In this document: piece by piece, positions 10,126 to 22,284 of the stretch
Layout: each line of letters starts with the position of its first letter
How positions within the stretch are numbered: position 1 is the stretch's first letter
DNA from: Siphonodentalium dalli
Lineage: Eukaryota > Mollusca > Scaphopoda > Gadilida > Siphonodentaliidae
Direction of reading: 5' to 3'
Assembly: GCA_032622095.1 (NCBI GenBank)
Contig: CP136063.1
Span: forward strand, 182,199,956 to 182,263,955
DNA length: 64,000 bases
Notes under the pieces: model-generated
Told to the model about the DNA's origin: nothing
What the model saw: only the letters and a program-made list of their open reading frames with translations
The model's database searches: none
Position numbers and translations under genes: made by a program

Positions 10126-11520
10126 TCTAATAATAGTAACGTGGATGTATAGCCCCGCCCTCGGAGAAATATCGCTGCAATTACGACATGGTCGTTTGGC
10201 GTTGCCTAGTCAATAAATATGTAGTGTATCACGTATTACGCACACGATATCGAAAAAATGCTTCCGTGATCTGATTTTTGAAACGTTTTTACGCGAATAA
10301 AGGTTTAAAATCAACTCCCCGGGCAAATTTCTTCGTATTGGGGACAGGGAATGTGTTTTATATACATATGGCATCGCTGTTGATAAGAATAAATTCACAT
10401 TTATGCAATGACTAGACCTATCCTAACTTATGATGTCGATTAATAAATATGGCCCACCGATTGCTAATTATGGCAAAATAATTAAATGCTTCTGAGAATT
10501 TAGCATTGAATGAGAAAACAAATGTTATTACGCCCGCCCCCCCACCCCCCACACACACCATTGTTGATAACTACTGTATTTTTGGCTATATTACTTTCTT
10601 TGAATGGTCGTATAGGCTATAGGCTATATTATCACGATAACCCCTTCGGTGGCTATACATGCATCACAATGAATGTGCATTGATACACGGGAAGAATCAC
10701 ACCAAGTTTTGAATACGTTACTAAAATGATTTAACAAATTCGTAACAATGGATTGGTCAAGTACGCTTGAATTAAAGATCCTCCAGGGTTTGATACCGCG
10801 CGCTCTGTAGTATATTATACTACAATCCACGGTCAGACCACGGAAACATGCGAATTTAACTAAATCAACCAAAACATAATCACAAACTTTGAGTTGGTGG
10901 TTATATACTGATGCTGCTCGTAGTTATAGATGAGAGCACACATTATATCAATATATAGTGTACTATATTTGCATTCTTGGCAGCTATAGTGTAAACCATC
11001 GATCGAATCTCCAATAAAGAGCAACCGAGGCGACATCGTGCGAAAAAAAAAGTCACTCAAACCATGTTCGGTAGCATGCCTACACCTAGGGGAGACCCGG
11101 GCAAAGCGGATCGCCCGGGCAAAGCCGATCACCTTTATTATTTCAATACTAGCAAATTATTCCGATTCTATCCGTATTTTAGAATAAGATAGTTTTATGT
11201 TTGGTTAGTTTTTATACATTTCCACAGAGAACTAGGTATACTAAAATTTTGTAGCCCATTAGAACATTTTCGTCGACATTGTAATATGATACATGAACAT
11301 CATAAACACATTAGTTCGATAAAAGATGATAATTGGGTTTTACATATTGAGATGTATCAACCAATCTAGTGAGTTGGACTATGATCTCAAGGACACCTGG
11401 CTATCATATCTCCATGAAGATACAGATGTTTCAAAGAAATTTCCAGGTGCTCCTCTGTTCATGGTGCTATGTATTGGCTAAATATTCTTAGTTTAAACGA
11501 AATGTTGCTGCGCACATATA
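10126..11520. other. Low-copy sequence, no gene recognised
   Basis: I find no family motif in the short frames here (10210-10398, 10624-10872, 10860-11132). A C-rich stretch lies at 10533-10550. Confidence 0.4.
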
Positions 11521-11777
11521 TCAGCTACATGTGCCAGGCACAGAGCGAGAGTTTGAGTTGTTTATGTCAGTCGATGAGACTGTTCTAAAACCCTTGTCAG
11601 ATGTCAGTATTGGTAGGATCCTGAAAAGTCTTGTGCTACTAACTGCATTTTCTTGTATATCAGAAGAAACTATATTTGACTGCACACTGTGACCACTATT
11701 TTTGAACAGGCCTTCCATATCTCTTGACAAATTGTAACTTTTTGTGGAAACTGCATTGAATGGAACAGACTAAATTT
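11521..11777 (-). CDS. Possible terminal coding exon, unknown protein
   Basis: On the minus strand AAATTTAG at about 11780 would make a splice acceptor, followed by some 85 open codons ending in TGA at 11521. The peptide is serine- and asparagine-rich (SRDMEGLFKNSG, SSTRLFRILPILTSDKG, SSTDINNSNSRS) and does not look like a repeat translation. No ATG start is needed for an internal or last exon; the first ATG in frame is at DMEG. I recognise no domain. No matching upstream exons are evident, so this is a lead and not a gene call. Confidence 0.25.
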
Positions 11778-12141
11778 TGTTATTATATATATGCAATCCT
11801 CTGACGGTTCGAGGTCTCTCAGTTTGCACGAATATATGTATCTCTTCAATAGAATGATAAATATACTTTTAATGCTTCTTCTAGTTATCTCTTTTTGCTA
11901 GCTAGCTCATTGTGTGAATGCCTTAATTGCCATTCCCATATAAATATGACAGTTAAGAAGATATAATTGTTCAAGTGACTTATGTGGGTCACCATATGTC
12001 GGGATTGTTAAATGTGAACGCCCAACTACTTAAAATGATATGGAGATGGCCTGGTGACTGTATATAACTTATATGTGGATATCGGCGAATAGCAATCTTA
12101 GCAATGATAGTGCATATCCGCTCGCCATCCGTGACGCAAAC
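11778..12141. other. Nothing recognised
   Basis: No coding, RNA or repeat signal that I can support. Confidence 0.4.
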
Positions 12142-12605
12142 GACAGCAAATGTGGTTTAATTCATGGTATATCATTAGAGAAAAACGTGTATGAATTTGG
12201 TGGAATTTGGTTATTAAATCAATTGTTGATGCAACGCTGACTCGAACAACGCCATATTGCGAAGGTGATTATATATTCGTTTGGTGGAAATCAGCGACAA
12301 AACTATTTCACCATATTTTTTTAATTTCCCCTCCCACCAACAGCGCCATTTTAGAAAATTTTAACCCGCACCAGACAGCAAATGTGGTTTAATTCATGGT
12401 ATATCATTAGAGAAAAACGTGTATGAATTTGGTGGAATTTGGTTATTAAATCAATTGTTGATGCAACGCTGACTCGAACAACGCCATATTGCGAAGGTGA
12501 TTATATATTCGTTTGGTGGAAATCAGCGACAAAACTATTTCACCATATTTTTTTAATTTCCCCTCCCACCAACAGCGTCATTTTAGAAAATTTTAACCCG
12601 CACCA
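12142..12605. repeat. Near-identical tandem duplication, 232-bp unit
   Basis: GACAGCAAATGTGGTTTAAT begins copies at 12142 and 12374. I see one difference between them (AGCGCCATT against AGCGTCATT). The units belong to the family of degenerate cores that follows. Confidence 0.95.
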
Positions 12606-14080
12606 TTATCTTCCTTGTAAAAAGTTACCCATCTTAGAACGCCTTGGTGCCATCTCGATTGTACCGCGTGAAGTTATATATAGAACGCACACAGACAGAC
12701 AAAAAAGACAGACAGACAGCACGATTTTAATTCTTGTATAATTTGAGAAGAACGTGTCTGAATTTGATGGTAATTGGTACTAAAAATATTTTGTATCAGT
12801 TTTGGTGACCCTCCCGTTCCTATTTCGGACTCAAGCTGCACACACTAAGACTCATTAGAGATTAGATATGCATATATAAGAAATTGGTGAAAATTGGCGA
12901 GTATACAAATTCGTATCAAATTTAAGGTCCCCATATCTCTCACCCATATGGCACCAATTTGGTGTATCTAAACCACACGATAAGATTCCTCGTATCACGG
13001 AGAAGAATATGTATCAATCTGGTGGAAATCGGCACTAAACATATAGATATAAGTTTTTGTGTCCCTCTCATCTCTATACACCACTGACTCGAATGGCCCC
13101 ACTTGTGACATCCTTAAACCACACGATTACACTCCTGATATCATGGAGATGATTGTTTATAAGTTTGGTGATAATCGGCGACTAAACAATTTTTTTATCA
13201 AATTTGGTGCCAATCCCTCCCCTCTCCATCTCTCACCCAAACAGCACCACTATGGCTCTTTAGATCACGATTAGATTCCTCGTATCATGGATAAGAACGT
13301 GTATCAATTTGGTGGAAATTGGCGCTAAAAATATTGTGCATCAATTTTGGTGCCCCTCTCCCTTTCAATGCAACCCTGACTCGAATGGGGCCACATTTGA
13401 CAGATAAAAGCCACACCATTAGACTACTCATACCATGGGGATGATTTTGTACAAGTGTGGTGGCAATCGGCGACTTATTATCAAATTTAGTTCCCACCCC
13501 TCCCAATCTCTCATCCAAAAACAACAATTTGGCGTTGTTAAATCGCACAATTAGATTCCTTGTATCATGAAGAAGAATATATATCAATTTGGTGGAAATC
13601 GGCGCTAAAATTAGCTTGATCAATTTTGGTGCCCCTCTCCCCTTCCGTTCATCCCTGACTCAAACGACGCCACTTTTGACATATTTAAACCACACCTTTG
13701 GATTCTTCATATCATGGGGATGATTATATGTAAGTTTCGTGGCAATCGGCGACAGAAAAAAAATCTACCCCCCCCCCTTCCGGGCACCCCTGGCGCGACT
13801 TTTGCCATATTTGAACCACGCCGTTAGATTCCTCATATTATGGGGATGATTATATATAAGTTTGGTGGCAATCGGCGACAAATTTTTGTTCTGCCCCTAC
13901 CCCTTTTCTGCCCCTGACAACAACGGCGTCACTTTAGAAAATTCTAACCACGACCATTATCTTTCTCGTAACAAACTACTCCTAGTAGACCCCTTTGGCA
14001 TCATCTAGATGGTCCCCTGCGAATTTCTATAGAACACAGACAGACAGACAGACAGACAGACATTCGCAAATATAGATATA
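12606..14080 (+). mobile_element. Degenerate tandem cores (about 145 bp) with GACA tail, HINE-like
   Basis: TTTGGTGG(A/C)AAT(T/C)GGCG recurs at about 128-148-bp spacing near 12890, 13015, 13160, 13310, 13460, 13590, 13735 and 13865. Two sub-types alternate (GAAGAA...GTATCAATTTGG and GGGGATGATT...TAAGTTTGG), implying a dimeric higher-order unit. CTATAGAACACAGACAGACA closes it at about 14027-14060, and a similar tail occurs at 12675-12720. All short frames here come from the repeat. Confidence 0.65.
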
Positions 14081-14576
14081 AGATTATCACCTGAGCGCAT
14101 GTTTAGGCCTATGTCAGAGATAAGCACCTTGAAATTGGAGACTGCTACTTTGGGTACAAAGTTTCAGTTTTCTTTAGTAAAATTATCTAACTCAATTTAG
14201 AACTCTGACATATATTAATAAAAACTGTTTGGCTGGACCATTGGTGCTACAAAATGTACACATGGGTCAATTGACACGTGGAGTGTCATGGGATTGGTGC
14301 CATTGACATCAGATGTCTTAAAAGGACAATAATTTTGTAATAAAGATTGCTTCGCATGGGTCAATTGACACGAATATTGTCACGAGATAGGTGTTGTTAA
14401 CATCTGATTCAGACAACTTAAAGGGGCATAAACAATTCTAATTTAAAAAATGAATCATATACACAAAATGGTTAGACTCTGGTCGCTGGAAATTGGTATA
14501 CAGGGGTAAATTGACCCGTGCAAACTTAAAGGGGAACTTATAGATTATATTATAGAGATGAGCAATTCTTATCAGC
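14081..14576. repeat. Degenerate cores with ACATGGGTCAATTGACACG word
   Basis: CATGGGTCAATTGACACG appears at about 14262 and 14356 and as a variant at 14500. Further cores at 15070-15260 continue the series beyond the inserted MITE. Same style as the other HN elements, but no terminal hairpin is found. Confidence 0.5.
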
Positions 14577-14580
14577 TTAA

Positions 14581-15048
14581 AGGTACTCAGTCCGATAAAA
14601 CTCCTCTCAATTACTATTTCAATGGCTTCGGGGGTCAAAATATTTGATTCGAGTCGAGGAAGTCACCCATCAAAGCTCAGATTTGTTAGATATCGATTTT
14701 AGAAATCTATTATTTTTCATTATCGGGAATACTATCTGGCCCAGAATTCAGTCAAAATTGCGTTAAAATTACCACTTGATTTTAGAGTTATCCATCCCTG
14801 TCTTTTTGAATAGATTTGGAGGACACATCCAGAGCAGATTACGGCAGTTATTAGTACTCATCTCGAGAACATAACGTATTTCAAAAATCAATATCTAATA
14901 ACTCTGAGCTTTGTTTGATGGGCTCCTTGACTCAAATCAAATATTTTTTACCCACAAAGCCAAAGAAATAGTAATATAGGTCCCTCTGATCGGATTGTTG
15001 TTGTTGGAATCTGTTGAGATGGGGACCCTCTTTACGGATTGAGTACCT
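14581..15048. mobile_element. 468-bp TTAA-flanked MITE with long inverted repeats
   Basis: TTAA (14577-14580) precedes AGGTACTCAGTCCG, and CGGATTGAGTACCT precedes TTAA (15049-15052). The arms extend inward well over 100 bp (TCAAAATATTTGATTCGAG against its inverted copy at 14930-14955). TTAA target choice fits piggyBac or Kolobok-type transposases. The element splits the 14081-15260 core array. Confidence 0.85.
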
Positions 15049-15260
15049 TTAAACGATATGTAGTAAAATTGGTACACATGGGATCCCATGGACATCAGAT
15101 GACATAAAGGGGAGGTTTGTAAAATATGTTAACATAGCTTATCAATTAAAAGCATTTATCATCTCAGAAGATATATGGGAAAATTGGTACACAGAGATAA
15201 TATGAAATTGGGCGTGTCATGGGATAGGTGCCGTTGACATCAGATTACTTAAAGAAGTAC

Positions 15261-16819
15261 TAGTAATTAGCAATAAAGAGTGTTTATTATCAACTTAAAA
15301 GTAGAGGTAACTTTATCCAGAGTTTCATGCAATATATATGTGATGCTTATCTCAGGTGACTAATAAATAGTTCAAATGACTGGAGGGGGCACTAATAATG
15401 TGTTCATTCTTTACCTGAGCAATGCCAGGTACCCTATCTAGTAATTGATAGAGATATGATGGACTTATTTTTTGTATGGTGGAATGATTAGGTCCCGCGC
15501 TGACAGCACCCCTCCTCTAGTGCAAGTTTCCTCACCAAGCAGGTACTTGATCACTGTCTGATGGCTCCATTTTCATATTTTAAAATCACCTCCATATCAC
15601 CTTATTGTGAAGTGCATCATTGATCTACCATTTAGTAAAGGTATCCCACAAATTTGTCATAAATGTACTTCAAAGCTTCAAATATATTACTGTATGCAGA
15701 CATCTATCCAATTATTGGAGATCCTAACACAGGCTTGTCTTTCAACACACAATTGATACAAACGCTTGCCATTCAAGGCACATATCTAAATTATTGTTCC
15801 TTCAATACATTGAAACTCCACAAGTACTACAGGGCATCAGATGAATATTTAAACTAAACTGTTTAAAAAATGGAAAGATTCTTTGCAAACTTCAAGCTTC
15901 TGTTGGCCCATCAGAGGAGATACTGTAGGGAATCTTTTTGAACAAACCACTTTGATTTGAAATGGAAGTGCGCGACTAAAATATTGTAATCTGTGGGTAA
16001 CATCAGGTGTGGTTTCTTCACTGCTTCAAGATTGCTGACTAACATTGATTTGAATTATAGATATTGGGATGAAATATCTCCAAATATTGACAGTAGAATT
16101 CTTGTCTATAGGCTCTATAAAAGCGGGTAATTTAGTGACACAGCTGGGGGATAATACAAATGGAAACACTTTAGAAATGACTTATTGAAAGATGCAATTG
16201 CCCACATGCCTGTAAATATATTCATTATTGACTGAATGTAATGCAGAACCGCATGCACTGTATCTGTAATTGATAAACATCTTGCAATGGTTATTTCATT
16301 TATAACACTGGTTATACATGTTGGTATATCTTAAAAGGATAAGATATAAAAATGTCGTTTCATCTCATCGATAGAGGCAATATTATTTTCATCTCATGCA
16401 TCCATGAAATGTTGGAAGGTCTTCTCCCCAACTTGTTTTCAGAGGCCATATATCCAGGACAATGGAGAGAGAGAGAAAGAGAAATACTGTCAAACTATTT
16501 ATTCAATTTCGGGAAAAGTCCATAACAACAATATCTAATATGTGCTCTATAGTAGTACATACATGTATATATTAAAGTATGGAGCTTCAAAGATAAAATG
16601 AGAGTTGCACAAAATATTGTATTTAAGAAATGAATGTAGTGGGTGTGCGTGTGTTATTGGGGGACACGGCGCTGTGGTCGTTTGGGGACATTGTGTAAAG
16701 CGGTTGACACTAAATGTGTCACAACAACCTATGTGCAGTATCTCTCAATAACACACACGCATAAACCCACTGCATTCATTTCTTTATTTATATAGCTTTT
16801 TTATTGTTTATTCCCATAA
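15261..16819. other. Low-copy sequence, no confirmed gene
   Basis: No repeat structure is evident. On the minus strand near 15570-15527 an ATG-initiated stretch (MKMEPSDSDQVPA) runs into a GTGAGG donor-like site, which could be a first exon, but nothing supports it further. The plus frame at 15663-15857 has no recognised motif. Confidence 0.3.
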
Positions 16820-16820
16820 A

Positions 16821-17744
16821 CAAGACAGTCAATGACTGTGGGTCGCTCACCAGACTTTAAAGACTGAGAAGACTGAGACTCTGAAGACTACAAGGGTCAG
16901 CACGTGACAATATCACTTAAGACAAGTAGTTCTAAACAGGGACATAGCTGGAGATTCTCAGATGAGCAAGGCTCGTCAAATGAAATTTCTAATTGCACAC
17001 CACTGACAAATCTCCAATCTCTTACCTTTTAAAGAAAACAACCATACCACAGTACTAAGTTCACAAAAATCCTTTTGCACATCCCTCTTAGATTGAATTT
17101 TACAACTGGTACCAGTACTTCAAGCTCTCAAACGTTTGAAAATTACAAACCAAATAAAGTTAAAATTTGTGGCCAATTTGGTCCAACAGTTTAACCTGAA
17201 GTAGGAACATATGGACTGTTGGTTTAAAAACATACATGAGGGAAAAACAAACCAAACTATGAGAACAATTCTAACCTATTTTTTATGTGAACATCTAATC
17301 TACAACTAATGTTATACCAGGCATGAAATTTTCAACTGTTTAAATTTTGATCAAATAGGGGGTCAAAACTCCACCGCTCTACACTCCTTCCCCGTTGCCT
17401 CCAACATTGCCCCCACCCAGGCTTCCTAGAAATCAATATTATTATACCAGTACCAAACAGGATAGAGGAGAGTTAAATCTCTTATCTCTGCCCCTATTAG
17501 AACAAATGTGAATCCCCATCTATGAGATCCCTTCATCTAGTAATATAAATATACCCCCACTATCCAATAGGGTATGATTTCACCTGGATGAGTGGTGGTT
17601 AACAAAATAATATTGGGACAGCCAAGTCTGTATTTAGAGTGTCTGACCTCTGCAGAATGAGGTCCACAAAAGGTGAATTTAATGACACTATTCCCCAAGG
17701 TGGAATAGCACAACGTATTCACTCTCTGGGGACCTCATTTCCTA
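16821..17744 (+). mobile_element. HN1 element A, 5' part
   Basis: It begins CAAGACAGTCAATGACTGTG (palindrome CAGTCA-ATGACTG). It proceeds in the same order as copies at 28887, 45870, 53705 and 58980. It is interrupted at CCTCATTTCCTA (17744) by the block 17745-22284 and resumes at 22285. The uninterrupted order is seen at 54630-54690. Confidence 0.8.
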
Positions 17745-18762
17745 ACGAGAGGCCAATCACGATCGACAGATGTTTAACCCATACCTTAGCGATAGCGATT
17801 AGCTATAACTGATAATTGGTCTAAGATATGATCACAGTAATACATATATCAGTACTTAAACTTAAAAACAAAAGCTCAAATAATTTGTCTTAAGAAGGGG
17901 TTAAAGTATTTGGGGTGGGGGAGGAGTTGATTTAAATCTCATAACTCTGTCCCTATTCACACAATGACCTCTCACTGTGAGATCCAATGGTTTAGCCATT
18001 AATAAATTTGACAGATAGGATAAACAATTATCCAGCCAGCAGGTTGTTTGTCTTTACCTGCATACAACCACCCCCTAGAGCTTTGTAACAGATTTCGCTT
18101 GGAATGACATCTATTAAAGGTACTCTCATATACTCTGGATATTGGATGTTCACATGGCAATTTATTGCTATCATTATATTACATGCAACTATTGCAATAA
18201 AATCTTCATATCTTCAAAAAAGGACATCACACCTAATTAATGGTATACAACTAAAACAAATTAGTGTCAATGATTTTTTTTTTTTTAATTAAATATTTTT
18301 TTTATTATTTAATATAAAAGTTTTTTAATATTTTTTGCGTGTTAAATTGAGCAAGGAAATTCAATCTAAAAAAAAAATTTAAATTAAAATTTTTAACAAA
18401 AAAAAGGGGTCATAACTCCTTTAAAATAAATCGGATCAAACCCAAATTCGAACTTGATAATCTCACATACCAAATTTGGTGTCAATCAGATGAAATTGTT
18501 TTTGAGTTATGGCAGCATGTGTAAATTATAAGTAAAAAAGGGCCATAACCAGCCAAAACTGTAAAAACAAAAAACTCGATTCAAACCCATATTCGAACTA
18601 GAACTGTATTTTGGGCTGAGAAACCTGTATACAAAATTTGGTTCCGATCAAATAGAAAATGTTAGAGTTATCGCATTATGCCTAAAGTGTCTACGGACGG
18701 ACAGACATATGGATGTACAGATGGATGGATGAACGACGAGTTGTCAATCCGGACATTGACAC

Positions 18763-18795
18763 TATGTGTACCATACTATGGTATAGGTACACATA
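18763..18795 (+). repeat. HN3 terminal hairpin, GTGTACC type
   Basis: Same sequence as 8390-8422: TATGTGTACC pairing with GGTACACATA. Confidence 0.85.
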
Positions 18796-19092
18796 AAAAG
18801 TTTTATCTCATGCAGAGTACAAGAAAAATGTATCAAAGTTCAAACCTGTTGTGCCTCTAATATTTCTATTCACATTTGTAATCAATGTCGAAAAAGCTTT
18901 CTATTAATATATAAATAAAACAAACTAGACCTACAGTTCTAAAAGTGTTTTGAATAATTATTTTGTTCTCATAGACTGATACAGAGCTCTCAAGTTGTCT
19001 TCCCATGCAACCAACAAATCTACTAAACACAATCACATTATTAACCTCCAATAGTAATGCTATTAAACCATAAAACCAGATTATGCCTTTAA

Positions 19093-19436
19093 CCCTTTAA
19101 CCAACAAACCGGCCAAAAACGCCCAAATAAAGCTTCAACATCCTAAAATATCTTCGGTCCGTCTCAATAAAACCATACAAATATGGATATCATTGGAACC
19201 GGTTCATTGACCACATTGTGATGGTTAGTTATGCCCTGTGCCAATGCATTCTCTTATATATGCGAGTTGACCATAGGTCGCCTCGCATATATATAAGAGA
19301 ATGCATTGGCTTTATAATATTTTTCTACATTCTTTGACAATTTTATCATTTTTAATATGTGTTAAGCCAATGCATTCTGTCGATTCGCATATATAAGAGA
19401 ATGCATTGGCACAGGGCCGTTCTGCTGGGTAAAGGG
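19093..19436. mobile_element. 344-bp piggyBac-type MITE
   Basis: TTAA (19089-19092) is followed by CCCTTTAACC, and GGGTAAAGGG is followed by TTAA (19437-19440). The sister block has a single TTAA at exactly this point (8719-8722), a clean empty site. CCCTTT termini with TTAA duplications are the piggyBac signature. Inside, GCCAATGCATTCTCTTATAT (19240) pairs with inverted copies ending at 19310 and 19410, so the element folds back strongly. No transposase. Confidence 0.92.
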
Positions 19437-19537
19437 TTAAGATGAAATTTAAATAACCATGCATATAAAATATTAAAGCATAAACATTCCATCTATGATA
19501 TCTCATCATATGGCCAACACATCTGCTAGCAGTTAAT

Positions 19538-20922
19538 GGACCTATCCGTACGTCCCGCCCACCTGTAGACTGCATGGTTACTGTTACTACGCACCACAAG
19601 CCATCTCAATTCCGCTATCTCTTCAGTGCTAAAATAGCTTCCGATGAGAAAGGACTGTGTTGTTAAACGCCATGTAACACGATAATATAGGTCCCTTCTG
19701 AATATCACGATTTTCAAGATACCTTTGTGTGTATATGCAACATGAAAAAGTGACTGTCATTAGATATAAACAAAAATAGAACCAGTTTAAAAAACAAAAA
19801 CAGGTGTGATTGTTAGGTCACTTCCGATAAACAACAAAGATAGTTGTTTAGGCATACGTTGAATCAAACGGTGTAAATGAAGCCATTATGAAACTTCAAT
19901 ATCAAATAGCAAATTTACTATCGAAGCTATGGTAATGGTTCACACCTTGATGCAATAAACCAAACGTAGGTGTACATGTGGTAATTAATCTATAATCCCT
20001 CTTTTGTCGAAATAAATATAACGATATCAGATTACCATACACGAGCGTCCTGAATGAACCCTGGTGCCATCAGGCCGGATGCAAAGGATTATCAAATAAT
20101 GGCCTTTTAAAATTGCACATCCTATTTTCCCGTAAATAATGTACATGAAAGAAAATGCCGACTATCATGGAGTCTGTTGCATGTTGCCATGTCGAGGCAA
20201 CAAATGGCACAAAGTGAACTTGTTCGGTGAAGGTTGCGTGTATACACTGTGAAGCACGTGCAATGTGTGAAATTTCCTGTAATTCTCTTGGAAAACATCT
20301 GTTGATTCTCATTTACACGTACATTGTCGGAGGAAGCTTTAGATTCTCAAATGGATTCAGTAAGATCGACGTTCGCACGAGCTCCTACAGGTTAGTGCGA
20401 ATAGCAGACAGTCGAACTCAATATTACCACGATGTTATAACAACAACAAATGTATACATTTATAACGAAAAACACTTCACATAAAACACATACTCGCGGC
20501 ACAATTAATATTCATAATGCATCACCGATCGGGACTACTATTTCCACGTTTTAGTCTGAAATCTGTTATATATAAATATTGAAATTTAAATAACACTAGG
20601 ATCCGAGTGTGGTCGGTGGCATTGTTTAATCCAGCCTAAAGAGATGTCATAGTTACTTTTTTTTATATAGGAAACCGAACTAAAACATGTATAAATATCG
20701 TTCGTCAATCGGACATGTTCCACATGCACATATCAACACCATTGTAGCTTTTTAAGACATATTTTGCTCCCGTGTTCGTAAATTCCCTATAGCTTACAAC
20801 TGTAGTTAGGGACTGGCTTGTGGTGCAATTCATATCACTAGGCAGTCCTATGTCGCTTCCGGGTTTAAGCTATCGGCTCATTGGCTATAATTGAAATTGG
20901 GGCGGTACCTACGGATAGGTCC
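19538..20922. mobile_element. 1385-bp inverted-repeat element, superfamily unclear
   Basis: The left end GGACCTATCCGTACGTCCCG mirrors the right end (rc GGACCTATCCGTAGGTACCG). Flanks are CAGTTAAT and ATTAACTC; the sister block reads CAGTTAATTAACTC at 8841-8854. This gives either a 2-bp AT duplication, or TTAA duplications with the sister locus retaining both. Short frames inside (20070-20312 minus, 20227-20484 plus) show no recognisable transposase motif. Confidence 0.85.
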
Positions 20923-21576
20923 ATTAACTCAATGCAAGAGAGAGTCATTGTCACTTGATACTATCTCTGTTGCTCAACGTGAGAAGACAACTTCATGGCA
21001 TTGTAAACCTGATTTATTAGATTCTACTTGGACAGTGCAAACTGTGTATCTTTGATATATTTTAGAGATGAATAAAATAATCAAAGGGTCATAATGCCCG
21101 CCATTAAATAATATCGGATCAAACCCATATTCGAACTTGATCTGTATTTTGAGTTGAGAAACTCACATACAAAATTTGGTTTCTATCAGTTTGAAAAATG
21201 GTTGATTTATCGAAGCATGCATGAATTCTATGTCAAAGGGCCATAACTCCATTAAAAAATATCGGATCAAACCCATATTCAAACTTGATAAGTATTTTGG
21301 GCTAAGAAACTCGCATACCAGATTTGGTGACGGTCAGATAATTTTTTTTTGAGTTGTGGCAGCATGCATGAATTCTAAGTCGAAAAAGGGCTAAAATTCC
21401 ATTAAAAAAATCGGATCAAACCCATATTCGAACTTGATCTGTATTTGGTGCTGAGAAATTCATATACAAAATTTGGTTCTGATCAGATAGAAAATATTTC
21501 AGTTATCGCACCATGCGTAAAGTGTCTACAAACAGACGACGGACTAACGACGAGTGGTCAATCCGGACAACGACAC

Positions 21577-21609
21577 TATGTTTACCATACTATGGTATGG
21601 GTAAACATA
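21577..21609 (+). repeat. HN3 terminal hairpin, GTTTACC type
   Basis: TATGTTTACC pairs with GGTAAACATA, as at 9622-9654. Confidence 0.85.
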
Positions 21610-21612
21610 ATA

Positions 21613-22284
21613 TAAGTATCAGTGACACTGTAGCTCAACTTAGGTAGGGGAATATTTTAATGGTTGACAGTAAATGGAGGAATAGGAAAGGTGCTAATTG
21701 AAATGTCTAACCTAGCTGTGCCAAAGGATTTAGTCATGCAAAGAGTAAAATCCAAGATGGCCACCAGCGGCCATGTTTTTTGGCCAAATGGCCCCAAAAT
21801 AACTCGTTCCCGTCTACATGTCATTGTTGACATCTATGACAAATTTCATGAAGATCCGACTAAAGCTACGATCTGCAGCCCACGCCCAAGGATTCAGTCA
21901 TGCGAAGAGTAAAATCCAAAATGGCTGCTGGCGGCCATGTTGTTTGACAGAACGACCCCAAAATGACTCGTTCCCATCTACATGTCAATATTAACATCCA
22001 TGACAAATTTCATGATGATCAGACGAACAGGACTACCTGTAGACCGCGCCAATGGATTTAATTTTGAAATTCAAGATGGCCACCAGCGGCCATGTTTTTT
22101 GGCCGAATGACCCCAAAATGACTCGTTCCCATCTACATGTCAATGTCAACATTCATGACAAATTTCATAAATATCAGACCAAAGGTACGACCTGTAGCCC
22201 GCGCCAAAGGAAATTGTTGACAGACACACAGACGACGGATGCCAACTCATGGCAATAGCTCAAACTTACAAAGTAAGTTGAGCT
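21613..22284 (+). mobile_element. HN2 element, copy 1 (three cores)
   Basis: It begins AGTGACACTGTAGCTCAAC. Cores start at AAATCCAAGATGGCC(A/G)CC-type words near 21748, 21911 and 22066 (about 160 bp apart). A short GACAGACACACAGACGACGG stretch leads to a terminal hairpin AGCTCAAACTTAC (22257-22269) against GTAAGTTGAGCT (22273-22284). It directly follows the end of HN3 copy 2. The open frames inside are core translations. Confidence 0.75.

Larger units (their letters stand above)
17745..21609 (+). mobile_element. HN3 block, copy 2, carrying two later insertions
   Basis: It is colinear with 7503-9656 from ACGAGAGGCC to the terminal GTTTACC hairpin (21577-21609), with an internal end at 18763-18795. 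Two segments absent from copy 1 interrupt it: 19093-19436 and 19538-20922. It was inserted inside HN1 element A. Confidence 0.8.

Noticed and set aside
7503-21609. Simple segmental duplication of host sequence
   Set aside because: The duplicated block begins and ends at HN3 termini (palindromic start, terminal hairpin), so transposition of a composite element explains it better.
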